Of a stretch of 14,051 nt of DNA, positions 6,542 through 14,005 are shown one piece after another; positions within the stretch are counted from its first letter, which is position 1, and the number at the start of each line of letters is the position of its first letter. Under the pieces are notes generated by a model that searched no databases, was not told where the DNA came from, and was given only the letters and a program-made list of their open reading frames with translations. Source of the stretch: Fimbriimonadales bacterium (GTDB taxonomy: Bacteria > Armatimonadota > Fimbriimonadia > Fimbriimonadales > Fimbriimonadaceae); contig JAPLCS010000254.1 of assembly GCA_026392145.1 (NCBI GenBank), forward strand, positions 1-14,051. The letters run 5' to 3'. A program made the position numbers and the translations under genes.

Positions 6542-7951
6542 CTAAATTGCTCCCCTAAGCCGAACACCTCCACCACCCTTTTTCTTATCTGGTGGTGGCA
6601 GGTCTTCATCACGGCTTGTCATCGTGCCAGAGCCTTCCCAAAACTCAAAGTCATCGTCATCTTCTTTAGTGCTTAACATTCCACGACCAGCGTTAAAAAC
6701 GTCTCCAATCGAATTTTTGACAATGACTTCCTTTTTGTTCTTTGAACTGAAAAGCTCCAGTTTTTCGCGCTCGGCATCGTAGTAAGCACTGTTGGCCCAG
6801 GCATATCTCCAACCATTATTTGGCATTTCCTGTCGAGCCTGAGGTGAACCTATAATCTTCGCTCTCCTCTCGCCTTTCTTGTACCAATATTCAATTTGAG
6901 GTGCAACAAGAATGAGGGGATAATCACGTAAGTTTTTTCCGCTTCTAATCTCTTCTTCAGTTCGCTTTTGATCTTCACTATCTGGTGCAGGTGGTCGATT
7001 TTTACTAATGGACTCGGGCACCATGGGTGGCAGTGGCACAATAATTGTCTCCTTGGCAGGTTCTTCCGAAGCCGCCTTGGGTTTGACGAGCATAGTTACA
7101 TTTCCACTAAAAATTGCACGCTTTTCCTTTCGGTACACCACAACTTTATCCGCGATGAGATTACTATTCTTACCAAAATAACGAACATTACCAGTAGCTG
7201 TGAGAACGTCTTGTTTTTCATCCCAAGTCATGGCAGGAGCGATAACAATCACTTCCCCATCTTCGGCCCGTGCATTCACGTAAGTCGCAATCCCACTAGA
7301 TTTCTTAAAATTGTCGTATTTGATCTTCCAAGTTCGGTTTTCCGCAGGAACTTCCTGAAAGAAATTCTTTGATGGAGTGCCGTTCCACTCCCCAGCACCT
7401 GTTTCGAGTACTTCAGAATCCATCGAATACAATAGATTAGCAACCTTGAGAGTGCCGTTCATCGCGGTTCCATCTACTCCCACAGGAATACTAATTGTTC
7501 GCCTCAATTCATCATAAATGACACGCTTACTTGCAACATCAAAATCCTTGCATTTCACTCTGAGTTTGCCTGTAATTTCCAGCAACTTTGAGAACCCATT
7601 CCAGTTACCTTGTTCACCCTCGTACTTTGACCCCTTCCATTCAATCTGACCGTTCGAAACGCCTTCAAAGGCATAGACTTGACGATTTCTGGCGATGGTC
7701 ATTTTTTTGACATAGAAGGATGCTTTGGGATTGCCAGACTCGTATCTCGTAAACGATGTATCCGTCGAGGCAAGTGCCACATTTTCAGGTAAGTCATCTG
7801 GATTTTGCTTCTTGTAAGTCGCGAAAGGATCCGATTTCAAAGTATTCGCAACCCAACGATATACGCCAAAACTCAGAAAGGCTGCCACCGGTAATCCAAC
7901 CGCTAGTGGTAAGTAACGTTTATGAAAGTGTTGCATCGGCTCGAACCACAT
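6542..7951 (-). CDS. LptA/LptC-like (OstA-fold) membrane-anchored protein
   Basis: A 469-aa protein. A short cytoplasmic N-terminus is followed by one membrane segment (about residues 13-35), then a long extracytoplasmic part. Residues 60-290 look like an LptC/OstA beta-jellyroll: alternating short strands with repeated turns, ending in AMTWDEKQDVLTATGNV (240-256), LIADKVVVY (265-273) and AIFSGNVTM (279-287). That is the typical LptA/OstA pattern of LPS transport proteins bridging inner and outer membranes. A Pro-rich linker (304-324) leads to a second strand-rich part (345-425) of similar character (PQIEYWYKKGERRAKIIGSP), then an acidic patch DDDD (431-434) and a Lys/Gly-rich tail. It is far longer than LptC (about 190 aa) and LptA (about 180 aa). 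The ATG at 7951 overlaps the upstream lipoprotein gene by 32 bp. An alternative ATG at 7936 overlaps by 17 bp. Either implies translational coupling. A role in lipid or glycolipid export is inferred from the fold. Confidence 0.75.
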   Translation of the reverse strand: MWFEPMQHFHKRYLPLAVGLPVAAFLSFGVYRWVANTLKSDPFATYKKQNPDDLPENVALASTDTSFTRYESGNPKASFYVKKMTIARNRQVYAFEGVSNGQIEWKGSKYEGEQGNWNGFSKLLEITGKLRVKCKDFDVASKRVIYDELRRTISIPVGVDGTAMNGTLKVANLLYSMDSEVLETGAGEWNGTPSKNFFQEVPAENRTWKIKYDNFKKSSGIATYVNARAEDGEVIVIAPAMTWDEKQDVLTATGNVRYFGKNSNLIADKVVVYRKEKRAIFSGNVTMLVKPKAASEEPAKETIIVPLPPMVPESISKNRPPAPDSEDQKRTEEEIRSGKNLRDYPLILVAPQIEYWYKKGERRAKIIGSPQARQEMPNNGWRYAWANSAYYDAEREKLELFSSKNKKEVIVKNSIGDVFNAGRGMLSTKEDDDDFEFWEGSGTMTSRDEDLPPPDKKKGGGGVRLRGAI

Positions 7952-8855
7952 CGGTGGAGTTTGTTAGCGTTACATTCTGGGTCGGTGCTGTTAGAGCACC
8001 ATTTTGAAACTCAAGCTTGTATGTGCCTGGCTCAATCCAGAATTGATAGCGTGCATCACTCCCCACTGTAAATTGACGTAATAAAGTTCCAAAATTGTCC
8101 TTTAATCTTACGATTGTATTTGGAGCATTTGCACCAGGACTTATAATTCCCCAAATAGTGAACGGTGAAGGAGGAGGCGAACTACTGTCCACTGGACTGA
8201 GTAACACATCTCCCACCGTGACAACTCCAGCATTGGCTAAGTTACCGTTGGTGGTGAATTCATTAAGTAAAAATCCAGTTGCTTCCGCTTGCCCAACAAG
8301 TCCAAGAAATCCAGCGGTACTTGTTGGATGATAGGCCACATTGAGAATTGAAAATGTACCAGTCGTGTCAGTACGGGCGAATTGTCCCGCAAATCGAACA
8401 AGTGCATTTGAAATCGGATTGCTGTTTGCCGCATTTCTGACGGTTCCGCGAACGGTTACTTTCTGAGGTCCAACCCATAGGGTTTGAACATCATTTTGAT
8501 TTTGGTTCAGGGGTTCGAACTTGTAAGTGAAAGATGGATAGCCAATGAGTGCGGGAGGATTCACTAGCAAAGTCGTTTCACCGCGTGGTGCTCCAACCAA
8601 GAAAGATCCGTCTGCAACCACTGTATTTGCAGTTGCACTACTCGATTGAACAGTTGCAACTGAGGTCAAAGGAGCGCCTGTTGAAATATCCAGCACCTGT
8701 CCAGAAACCCGCACATCGCTAAAGCCACCGCCTCCACCTCCACAGGCTACCAATAAGATAGAAACTCCGACAGCGAACAGTTGCATCAACCGCCTGAGAA
8801 TGCAAGGGCGCACTCTACTCAAGTTCGACTCTATATGCTTTTCCTCTCGATTCAT
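7920..8855 (-). CDS. Lipoprotein with three carboxypeptidase-regulatory-like domains
   Basis: A 311-aa protein. The N-terminus is basic (to residue 22), then hydrophobic, with lipobox LVAC (Cys38) followed by a run of glycines. This predicts an N-terminally lipidated envelope protein. Three beta-sandwich segments follow. The first (about 48-125) has VSGQVLDISTGAPL and DGSFLVGAP. The second (about 132-222) has VTVRGTVRNAANSNPISNALV and TTGTFSILNV. A Ser/Pro linker (224-231) leads to the third (232-310), with IWGIISPG and YKLEFQNG. The first two match the CarboxypepD_reg-like fold (G-x-V...G-x-P-hydrophobic...D-x-G-x-F); the third is weaker. Start: the ATG overlaps the upstream stop as ATGA, and GGAG lies six bases before it, so the long signal peptide is likely real. 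Met24 would give a more ordinary signal but has less support. The function is probably structural or binding; no enzyme motif is seen. Confidence 0.8.
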   Translation of the reverse strand: MNREEKHIESNLSRVRPCILRRLMQLFAVGVSILLVACGGGGGGFSDVRVSGQVLDISTGAPLTSVATVQSSSATANTVVADGSFLVGAPRGETTLLVNPPALIGYPSFTYKFEPLNQNQNDVQTLWVGPQKVTVRGTVRNAANSNPISNALVRFAGQFARTDTTGTFSILNVAYHPTSTAGFLGLVGQAEATGFLLNEFTTNGNLANAGVVTVGDVLLSPVDSSSPPPSPFTIWGIISPGANAPNTIVRLKDNFGTLLRQFTVGSDARYQFWIEPGTYKLEFQNGALTAPTQNVTLTNSTDVVRADATLS

Positions 8856-11554
8856 CGTGCACTCCGGATAGTAAATTCGAAGATCATTTCAGTGGATGTT
8901 GCGGAAAAAAATGTACCGCTGGTGCCCAAAGAACTCAAAAAGTTGCCAAAACCAGCCAAATTCCTAATTGTCACCTGAGCGGCAGAACCCTGTTCAAACG
9001 AGTATCCGAAGTAGTATCGCTTGCCAACTGTGCAACCCGACACAACAACCCTGTAAGTCACGAGCCCCCCATAAGGTCGAAAATCTTGATATCTTGGCTC
9101 AGAACTAGATTCAACTCGCGCTTGAAACCCTCCAATGCCTGGGGGCAATCCAGAATCTAAGGCAGGGTCAAAACCAGTAGAAGCGAACTTACTCTGACCC
9201 ACAACACAAGTAGTCGATTCCTGTGTTCCTGAGACGGTAAGTTTCACTCTTGTTTGAGGAATCGGTACAATCCGCCCCCCTGTATCTGAGTTCGGAGTGA
9301 ACAAGATCAAAGCGCCTTCGGGAGAAAGGCAACGTATGAAATACCCTTTGCCTGGAACTAATGAAGTGGCTGCCGAAAAAGTACCAACCTCCGGGGCACC
9401 AGTAACCGAATCATTAGCACCAGGTGTAAATTGAAAAATTGTATTACCAACAATCGTCGAAGCGTTAGCAAAGGAAACGGGAAAGTCCTTGGCCCGAATT
9501 ACCTGCAATCCTGCAATGGACTGAGTGAAATCCCCCGGCACGGAAATCTGATTCCAACCTGGACGAAGAGCAATGGAAGTAGGAACATTCTTTTCCAGCC
9601 GAGCCACATAAGAAGGAGTGAACGACGAGTTGAAACGTCCGAAGTAGCCATATCCCTGCGTGACTCCACCAAAGCTTGGATAAAGGTCATAAGCCGTTCG
9701 AGCAGGATTGTATCGAGCTGAGAGCCCCGACCCGCCACTAAGAACATCCGATAAGTCTGCGCTCAGCGGATTTCCAAAAATTCCTATCATTTGGACGCCT
9801 TTGTTCAGGGCTGCATTAAAGGTCACATTTTGAACTGGCGCATCACCCAAAGACACTGCCAACACCCCTGGACCTTTGTTGACTCTTCTTGTCAGAACCG
9901 TAGTCTCACTCAAGTTAGCATCCTTTCTTACCACGTTGAGCACCAAAGACCTAGTGGACAAGAAACTTGGGTTCGTTACATTGACTCCAAAAGCACCGTC
10001 TCTAATGGGAATATCGGGCAACGTGTCTCCACCAATCTGCACTCGCAACAGAAGACTGCTTGTAGCAGGAATACTCGGTCCCACATAGGTCCCATAAAAA
10101 TTGCTGACTACTGTAGACGCCGGGGTTGCTACAGCACCCGCAGGCAAATAAGTTCGAGACAGTCGATCCTGAAACGGTACGTCGACAGAAACTCGATAAG
10201 GAATGTTGTTACCCTTGTTTGGGAAGTTAGGCACCACACTGCCATACGATGCATTAACATCGATTTGGTCAGCATTACCAGCATTGATTCGATTGAAAGC
10301 CTCATCCCAATACACAGGGTAGCTGGTGCCTGAAAGTAACACTTCGTCACCATTTGCTTGGGTACTAAAAGCAGTCGCCTCAATGCCGAATACGCCGTAG
10401 TCAGTCGATGACAAATCAGTTGTAAACGGAAACATCTGAGTGAGCAATTTAACACCTGGGACATTCTTAAGTTGAAGAATATATTGTTTCTTCAACCAAC
10501 TCAAAACAGGTTCACCCTCTACAGTAGCTCCTGCTGGCAAGACACTCACCAATAAGTTCTCTAAGCCAGTCTGCGTTGTCGCAGACGCAGGATTGGTTCT
10601 CAATACAATATTCAAATCCTTAGCCGCGCTCGGATGTTCTGCCAAAAGCTTTTGCCACACAGTACCGCTCATCTTGTAACGAGCAAGAAAAATTCCACCC
10701 AATGTACCATCGGGGATTGGTAGATTCAGCAAGTTCGGAGCAATAAACCGAGATCCTGACAGCGCCTTCTGATTCGTCCAGTCATAAAATGCACCAGCCT
10801 CATAAGAATTCTCCAAAGTATTTTCGATAATGTCCTGACTCAATGACGATGGCAGTGCAGCTGGTGTTCGAACTATCTTCTGGGTAATAGCTCGGCAAAT
10901 TCCTTCAAGGTAGGCATCAAATCCATAGGCCGGGTCAGGCAAGTAAGCAAGCAAAATGTTGTGAATCAATGAAACCGCCATGGTTTCATCCGAATTGTAG
11001 TCACCAAGTCTTATCTCTCGTCCGCCACTTCCGTTGTTCGGTAGATAATAGCCTCCAACCACAATTCGGCGGTCGTTCACTACGCCACCAGCATCTACGT
11101 TGACTACCTTAACTGTGCCCGAAATGGCAGCGTCACCAAACAGTGCCTCAATAAAAAGCTTGGAACGGTTGTAAACATCCTGCAAAAACGCCACACGATT
11201 TGGATGGAATGAGGTGTTAAAGGATGGATCAATGTCAAGTGTTATTTCACTGCCACGCGTCCTTCCCCCAGTAGGCAAATCCTTTCCGTTCTGTTGAAGA
11301 CGAACAATTGCCGGGAAAACATAGGATGTTCCTCTTCTAGACAATCCTGCCTTTTGCCTGAGCGCAAAAGTGGATGTTCCAAGCTTTTCAATCCTTAAAG
11401 AAAAGTCTTTGTAGGCTTCATCAGCAGCAGATACAGCCAATGACCGTGAGTCAAGGGTTACCCTCAACAATGCAGACTGAGCAAAAGACAATTGGGCTCC
11501 TGCAGTTATCACCACAGAAACCAGAAAGAGCGAAGCAACGCGCAGTATTTTCAC
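8852..11554 (-). CDS. Large secreted protein, degenerate gluzincin-like, function unknown
   Basis: A 900-aa protein starting at GTG, with a Sec-type signal (hydrophobic 6-25, likely cleaved near AQLSFAQS). I do not recognise a named family. Residues 185-235 look like a zinc peptidase active site: METAL-like helix SLIHNILLAYL (195-205) followed by DAYLEGICRAITQKI (213-227), the layout of HExxH...EG gluzincins. But HExxH is replaced by HNILL, so the catalytic Glu and second His are missing and activity is unlikely. The middle (about 380-580) is beta-rich. The C-terminal third has two tandem modules resembling the extracellular GWNxISxP...PGKGYF type: about 582-655 (QMIGIFGNP, ARYNPARTAYDLYP) and 661-755 (RPGWNQISVP, LVPGKGYFIRC). 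A final beta domain (765-900) follows. It lies 24 bp after the 454-aa lipoprotein gene and overlaps the next by 4 bp. A scaffold or binding role at the envelope is inferred. Confidence 0.75.
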   Translation of the reverse strand: MKILRVASLFLVSVVITAGAQLSFAQSALLRVTLDSRSLAVSAADEAYKDFSLRIEKLGTSTFALRQKAGLSRRGTSYVFPAIVRLQQNGKDLPTGGRTRGSEITLDIDPSFNTSFHPNRVAFLQDVYNRSKLFIEALFGDAAISGTVKVVNVDAGGVVNDRRIVVGGYYLPNNGSGGREIRLGDYNSDETMAVSLIHNILLAYLPDPAYGFDAYLEGICRAITQKIVRTPAALPSSLSQDIIENTLENSYEAGAFYDWTNQKALSGSRFIAPNLLNLPIPDGTLGGIFLARYKMSGTVWQKLLAEHPSAAKDLNIVLRTNPASATTQTGLENLLVSVLPAGATVEGEPVLSWLKKQYILQLKNVPGVKLLTQMFPFTTDLSSTDYGVFGIEATAFSTQANGDEVLLSGTSYPVYWDEAFNRINAGNADQIDVNASYGSVVPNFPNKGNNIPYRVSVDVPFQDRLSRTYLPAGAVATPASTVVSNFYGTYVGPSIPATSSLLLRVQIGGDTLPDIPIRDGAFGVNVTNPSFLSTRSLVLNVVRKDANLSETTVLTRRVNKGPGVLAVSLGDAPVQNVTFNAALNKGVQMIGIFGNPLSADLSDVLSGGSGLSARYNPARTAYDLYPSFGGVTQGYGYFGRFNSSFTPSYVARLEKNVPTSIALRPGWNQISVPGDFTQSIAGLQVIRAKDFPVSFANASTIVGNTIFQFTPGANDSVTGAPEVGTFSAATSLVPGKGYFIRCLSPEGALILFTPNSDTGGRIVPIPQTRVKLTVSGTQESTTCVVGQSKFASTGFDPALDSGLPPGIGGFQARVESSSEPRYQDFRPYGGLVTYRVVVSGCTVGKRYYFGYSFEQGSAAQVTIRNLAGFGNFLSSLGTSGTFFSATSTEMIFEFTIRSAR
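8862..8865 (-). promoter_or_regulatory. Ribosome binding site of the 311-aa lipoprotein gene
   Basis: GGAG six bases before the ATG at 8855, inside the last codons of the preceding 900-aa gene. Together with the ATGA stop/start overlap it decides the start and indicates translational coupling. Confidence 0.65.
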
Positions 11555-11578
11555 AATAATCGTAGAAGGGTTAGACGA

Positions 11579-12943
11579 CTATGGGGCAATAAACGATCCA
11601 ATTCGGCTGAGTGTTCTTGCCGAATCATTCGCATTAGCTCCCATAATGAGATAGTAGTATCGTACTCCTGATGTTAGAGTAGCCAGATTATAAGTAAAGG
11701 TATTGCCAGTTGAAGGGTTGTTAAAGTTATTGGCAAACGACTGCACTCCAATCGATGGATATCGATCAAAAACGTAAGTGGTGTAATTTGATGCTCCGCT
11801 TACAGTCTGCCAACGAAAAGTAACGTTCCCAGCGGAAATACTCACTCCCAAATCGTTCATATCTCCCAAAGGTGTCACCTGAGCGACATCGCTGTCAGGC
11901 CCTTCAGAGTTCGAGGTATCTGGAAAATTAGTATTGGCGGCATTCACCACATAGAAATAATTCACTCCATCTCTCAAGGCTGGATCACTATCTAAAAACG
12001 CATCGCCCAAAGGATCCGCAAGAAACTCAATATTTTGATAATTGTCATTACTTCTGGCCCTGTAAACATTGAACCCTAGTAGTTGCAAGCTATCAATCCT
12101 GTCCCAAAACAGTTGAATCTCGACAGGATTGCCACCTGCCGTCAGCCTCGTTTTTGACTGGAGAGGCTTATAACGCTTGTCAATAGCCTTCTTAACCGCA
12201 TCGTATGTTCGGCTAAGTTCTCTGTCCCGGCTGATTTCCGAGGGAGAAGTCCAAGCGGTCACCGAAAAATTCAGTGGTTTAGGCAATCGGGGATCTGAGT
12301 TCCCCCCTAAGATGAAGTTTTGAGTTAAATTGGCTCCAACAGTAGGAGTCCTCAATTGCTCACTTGAAGCAAATCCGGGACTTGAGGCCATGATTTGATA
12401 GGGCTTGCCGCCAAACAAACCACCCAATGTGTAATTGCCATTAGAATCGGTAATTGTTTGACTCGTGAGAAAAATTGAATTATCCGTTGGCTTGGCCGAA
12501 ATCCTCGCTCCCTGCACTGCAACACCTCGACTTGTAGTCACTCGACCAACAAGTGTCGCAATTTGGTTAGTTCGCAACATGGTGATATTGCAATTGCTCA
12601 CTTGCTCGTTGTTAAAAACTCGAATAACATTCTCACCGTAATACGCAACCGAGCCATCAGTGAGAGAGGCTTTAATGCGAAGATCAGAAGCCGGAACCTG
12701 AGTAAGAGCAAAGGAACCTGAACTGTTAGTCGTGGTTTCTCGAGGAGTCTCTCCATCAAAGAATACTTTGGCACCTCGAACAGGATCACCATTAGCATCC
12801 AGAACTAATCCCGCGACTGCACCTGTTCCAGTACCCGTCCCTGCTCCACCACACGCAATAAGTGTAAGAGTGAACAACGCAAATGGAAGCCAACTTCTCT
12901 TCATATTCATTTGAACGAACGAAATCATCTGCCGCTTCATCAT
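11579..12943 (-). CDS. Lipoprotein with carboxypeptidase-regulatory and Fn3-like domains
   Basis: A 454-aa protein. Lipobox LIAC (Cys31) is followed by a flexible Gly/Thr repeat (GTGTGTG, 35-41). Two CarboxypepD_reg-like domains come next: about 42-122 (VAGLVLDANGDPVRGAKV, NSSGSFALTQVP) and about 129-212 (LVGRVTTSRGVAVQGARI, DSNGNYTLGGL, ASSPGF). After a charged stretch (238-268) come two fibronectin-III-like domains: about 272-358 (EIQLFWDRIDSLQLLGFNVYR, DGVNYFYVV) and about 365-454 (VTFRWQTVSGASNYTTYVF, SGVRYYYLIM). It is probably an outer-membrane or periplasmic binding/structural lipoprotein. It is the first gene of the four-gene block. Start: the ATG at 12943 is used here; an in-frame ATG at 12904 would give an ideal 18-residue lipoprotein signal (MKRSWLPFALFTLTLIAC). 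No strong ribosome binding site favours either. Confidence 0.82.
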   Translation of the reverse strand: MMKRQMISFVQMNMKRSWLPFALFTLTLIACGGAGTGTGTGAVAGLVLDANGDPVRGAKVFFDGETPRETTTNSSGSFALTQVPASDLRIKASLTDGSVAYYGENVIRVFNNEQVSNCNITMLRTNQIATLVGRVTTSRGVAVQGARISAKPTDNSIFLTSQTITDSNGNYTLGGLFGGKPYQIMASSPGFASSEQLRTPTVGANLTQNFILGGNSDPRLPKPLNFSVTAWTSPSEISRDRELSRTYDAVKKAIDKRYKPLQSKTRLTAGGNPVEIQLFWDRIDSLQLLGFNVYRARSNDNYQNIEFLADPLGDAFLDSDPALRDGVNYFYVVNAANTNFPDTSNSEGPDSDVAQVTPLGDMNDLGVSISAGNVTFRWQTVSGASNYTTYVFDRYPSIGVQSFANNFNNPSTGNTFTYNLATLTSGVRYYYLIMGANANDSARTLSRIGSFIAP

Positions 12944-12959
12944 TTACCAATGCCTATGC

Positions 12960-12988
12960 TTTATTAATTGTAGCGTTAATCCAGTCAA
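12960..12988 (-). promoter_or_regulatory. Candidate promoter for the lipoprotein/Lpt-like block
   Basis: On the minus strand TTGACT (12983-12988) is separated by 17 bp from AATAAA (12960-12965), a 5/6 and 4/6 match to sigma-70 boxes. Transcription would begin near 12952. That gives a very short leader for the ATG at 12943 and about 48 nt for the ATG at 12904. The 131-bp gap to the divergent membrane-protein gene holds nothing else obvious. Confidence 0.35.
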
Positions 12989-13065
12989 CCTCTCTGTCAA
13001 TAGAGACAACGACCTTGTCATTCAACAAAGTATGCTAACAAATGCAAGTTCACTCAGCAACTTGT

Positions 13066-13069
13066 GAGG
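13066..13069 (+). promoter_or_regulatory. Ribosome binding site of the membrane-protein gene
   Basis: GAGG (in GTGAGG) five bases before the ATG at 13075. The upstream in-frame ATG at 13042 has no such signal, so this site decides the start. Confidence 0.6.
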
Positions 13070-13074
13070 CACAA

Positions 13075-13503
13075 ATGGCATCCAAGGACCCAGATACCGA
13101 ATACATGGCAGGGTGCCTAACCGCTGTTGCCATTGCCTTTGTACTTCTCTTAATTCCCGTGTTACGATGTATTTTGGATATGCAAGGTGCAAAGAGCATC
13201 TTCACCACCTCAGGTTTGACAAACTTACTTCTTCAAACATCAATCCCATGCGCCATTGTGTCAATTTTGTGGGTTCGATGGTTTAAAATCGCCGCAGCCT
13301 GTGGATCACTTGGCGGTTGGGCTTGTGGGACAGCCTACTGGTTTCTGCACCTGCAACAATCGATTGCCTCTGCACCTGCTCAAATAGGACAACAGACCGA
13401 ATATCTTGATTCAACCATGTGGATTGTGCCCGCATGTTGGCTTGGGCTCGGGTTTGCGGTAAGTTTTTTACCTTTGCCACGCAAAAATGCCGAACAAGGC
13501 TAG
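13075..13503 (+). CDS. Small four-helix membrane protein, function unknown
   Basis: A 142-aa protein from the ATG at 13075, preferred over the in-frame ATG at 13042 because GAGG lies five bases before it. Four hydrophobic segments are visible: about 12-34 (after an acidic N-terminus), 48-68, 71-92 and 113-133. The C-terminus is short and basic (PRKNAEQG). Cysteines occur at the membrane faces (14, 32, 59, 76, 84, 121) without a metal-binding pattern. I recognise no family. It is divergent from the lipoprotein block and lies 79 bp before fliS in the same direction, with two hairpins between. It may be independent of the flagellar genes. Confidence 0.65.
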   Translation: MASKDPDTEYMAGCLTAVAIAFVLLLIPVLRCILDMQGAKSIFTTSGLTNLLLQTSIPCAIVSILWVRWFKIAAACGSLGGWACGTAYWFLHLQQSIASAPAQIGQQTEYLDSTMWIVPACWLGLGFAVSFLPLPRKNAEQG

Positions 13504-13522
13504 AGAATCCGACTGACAAAAG

Positions 13523-13560
13523 CCGAATATTTATCTATTCGGGCCGCTTTTCGAGCGGTC
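13523..13560 (+). terminator. Two adjacent hairpins between the membrane-protein gene and fliS
   Basis: CCGAATA/TATTCGG (13523-13529 with 13536-13542) makes a perfect 7-bp stem with a 6-nt loop. GGCCGCT/AGCGGTC (13542-13548 with 13554-13560) makes a 7-bp stem with one G-U pair and a 5-nt loop. They share base 13542, so they cannot both be complete at once. The T-run CTTTT lies inside the second hairpin, after the first. This may be a terminator for the upstream gene or part of the fliS leader. Confidence 0.4.
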
Positions 13561-13582
13561 AGACTTAGAGGTTATACAAACA

Positions 13583-14005
13583 TTGGCTTATCAAAACGGT
13601 GCCCAAGCTTATCGAAAAAATGCTGCTCTTAGTGCATCTCCTGTTCAGCTCGTGGTGATGTTGTATGATGGTGCGCTCCGATTCATGGAAGAAGGCAAGC
13701 GAGCGATGATTGCCAAAGACTTGGAAACTCAAAATACCAAGCTACAGCGAGCACAAAAAATCGTTGTGGAACTCACATCTTCATTGGACTTTGAAAAGGG
13801 AGGCGAAATCTCGAAAAACCTCTTCGCTCTTTACAGCTTTGTAATTGGAGAATTAGTGGAAGCCAATATCCACGACGACCCTAAACGAGTTGAAAACGCT
13901 ATGAGTACCATGAGCGAACTTCGTGAAGGATGGATTGAAGTTGAAAAACAAGCAAAAATGAATCCAAGCCTTCTCAATCCCGGGCTCCAGAATAATGCAG
14001 CGTAA
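13583..14005 (+). CDS. fliS: Flagellar export chaperone FliS
   Basis: A 140-aa protein. FliS binds newly made flagellin in the cytoplasm, keeps it from polymerising, and delivers it to the flagellar type III export gate. The family signature is at the N-terminus: AYRKNAALSASPVQLVVMLYDGALRFME (residues 9-36), where the SP-QLV-MLYDGAL core is diagnostic. An all-helical bundle follows, with DFEKGGEISKNLFALYSFV (69-87). The start is a TTG at 13583: the signature begins only nine codons later, no ATG or GTG fits, and AGAGG (13567-13571) lies 11 bases upstream, slightly far. The length fits the family (about 125-140 aa). A second gene appears to overlap its end, as FliS is often followed by FliT or FlgN-like chaperone genes. 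Five of six Arg codons are CGA. Confidence 0.95.
   Translation: MAYQNGAQAYRKNAALSASPVQLVVMLYDGALRFMEEGKRAMIAKDLETQNTKLQRAQKIVVELTSSLDFEKGGEISKNLFALYSFVIGELVEANIHDDPKRVENAMSTMSELREGWIEVEKQAKMNPSLLNPGLQNNAA

Noticed and set aside
13042..13074. Longer start of the small membrane protein at 13042
   Set aside because: There is no Shine-Dalgarno sequence there, while GAGG is well placed for the ATG at 13075.
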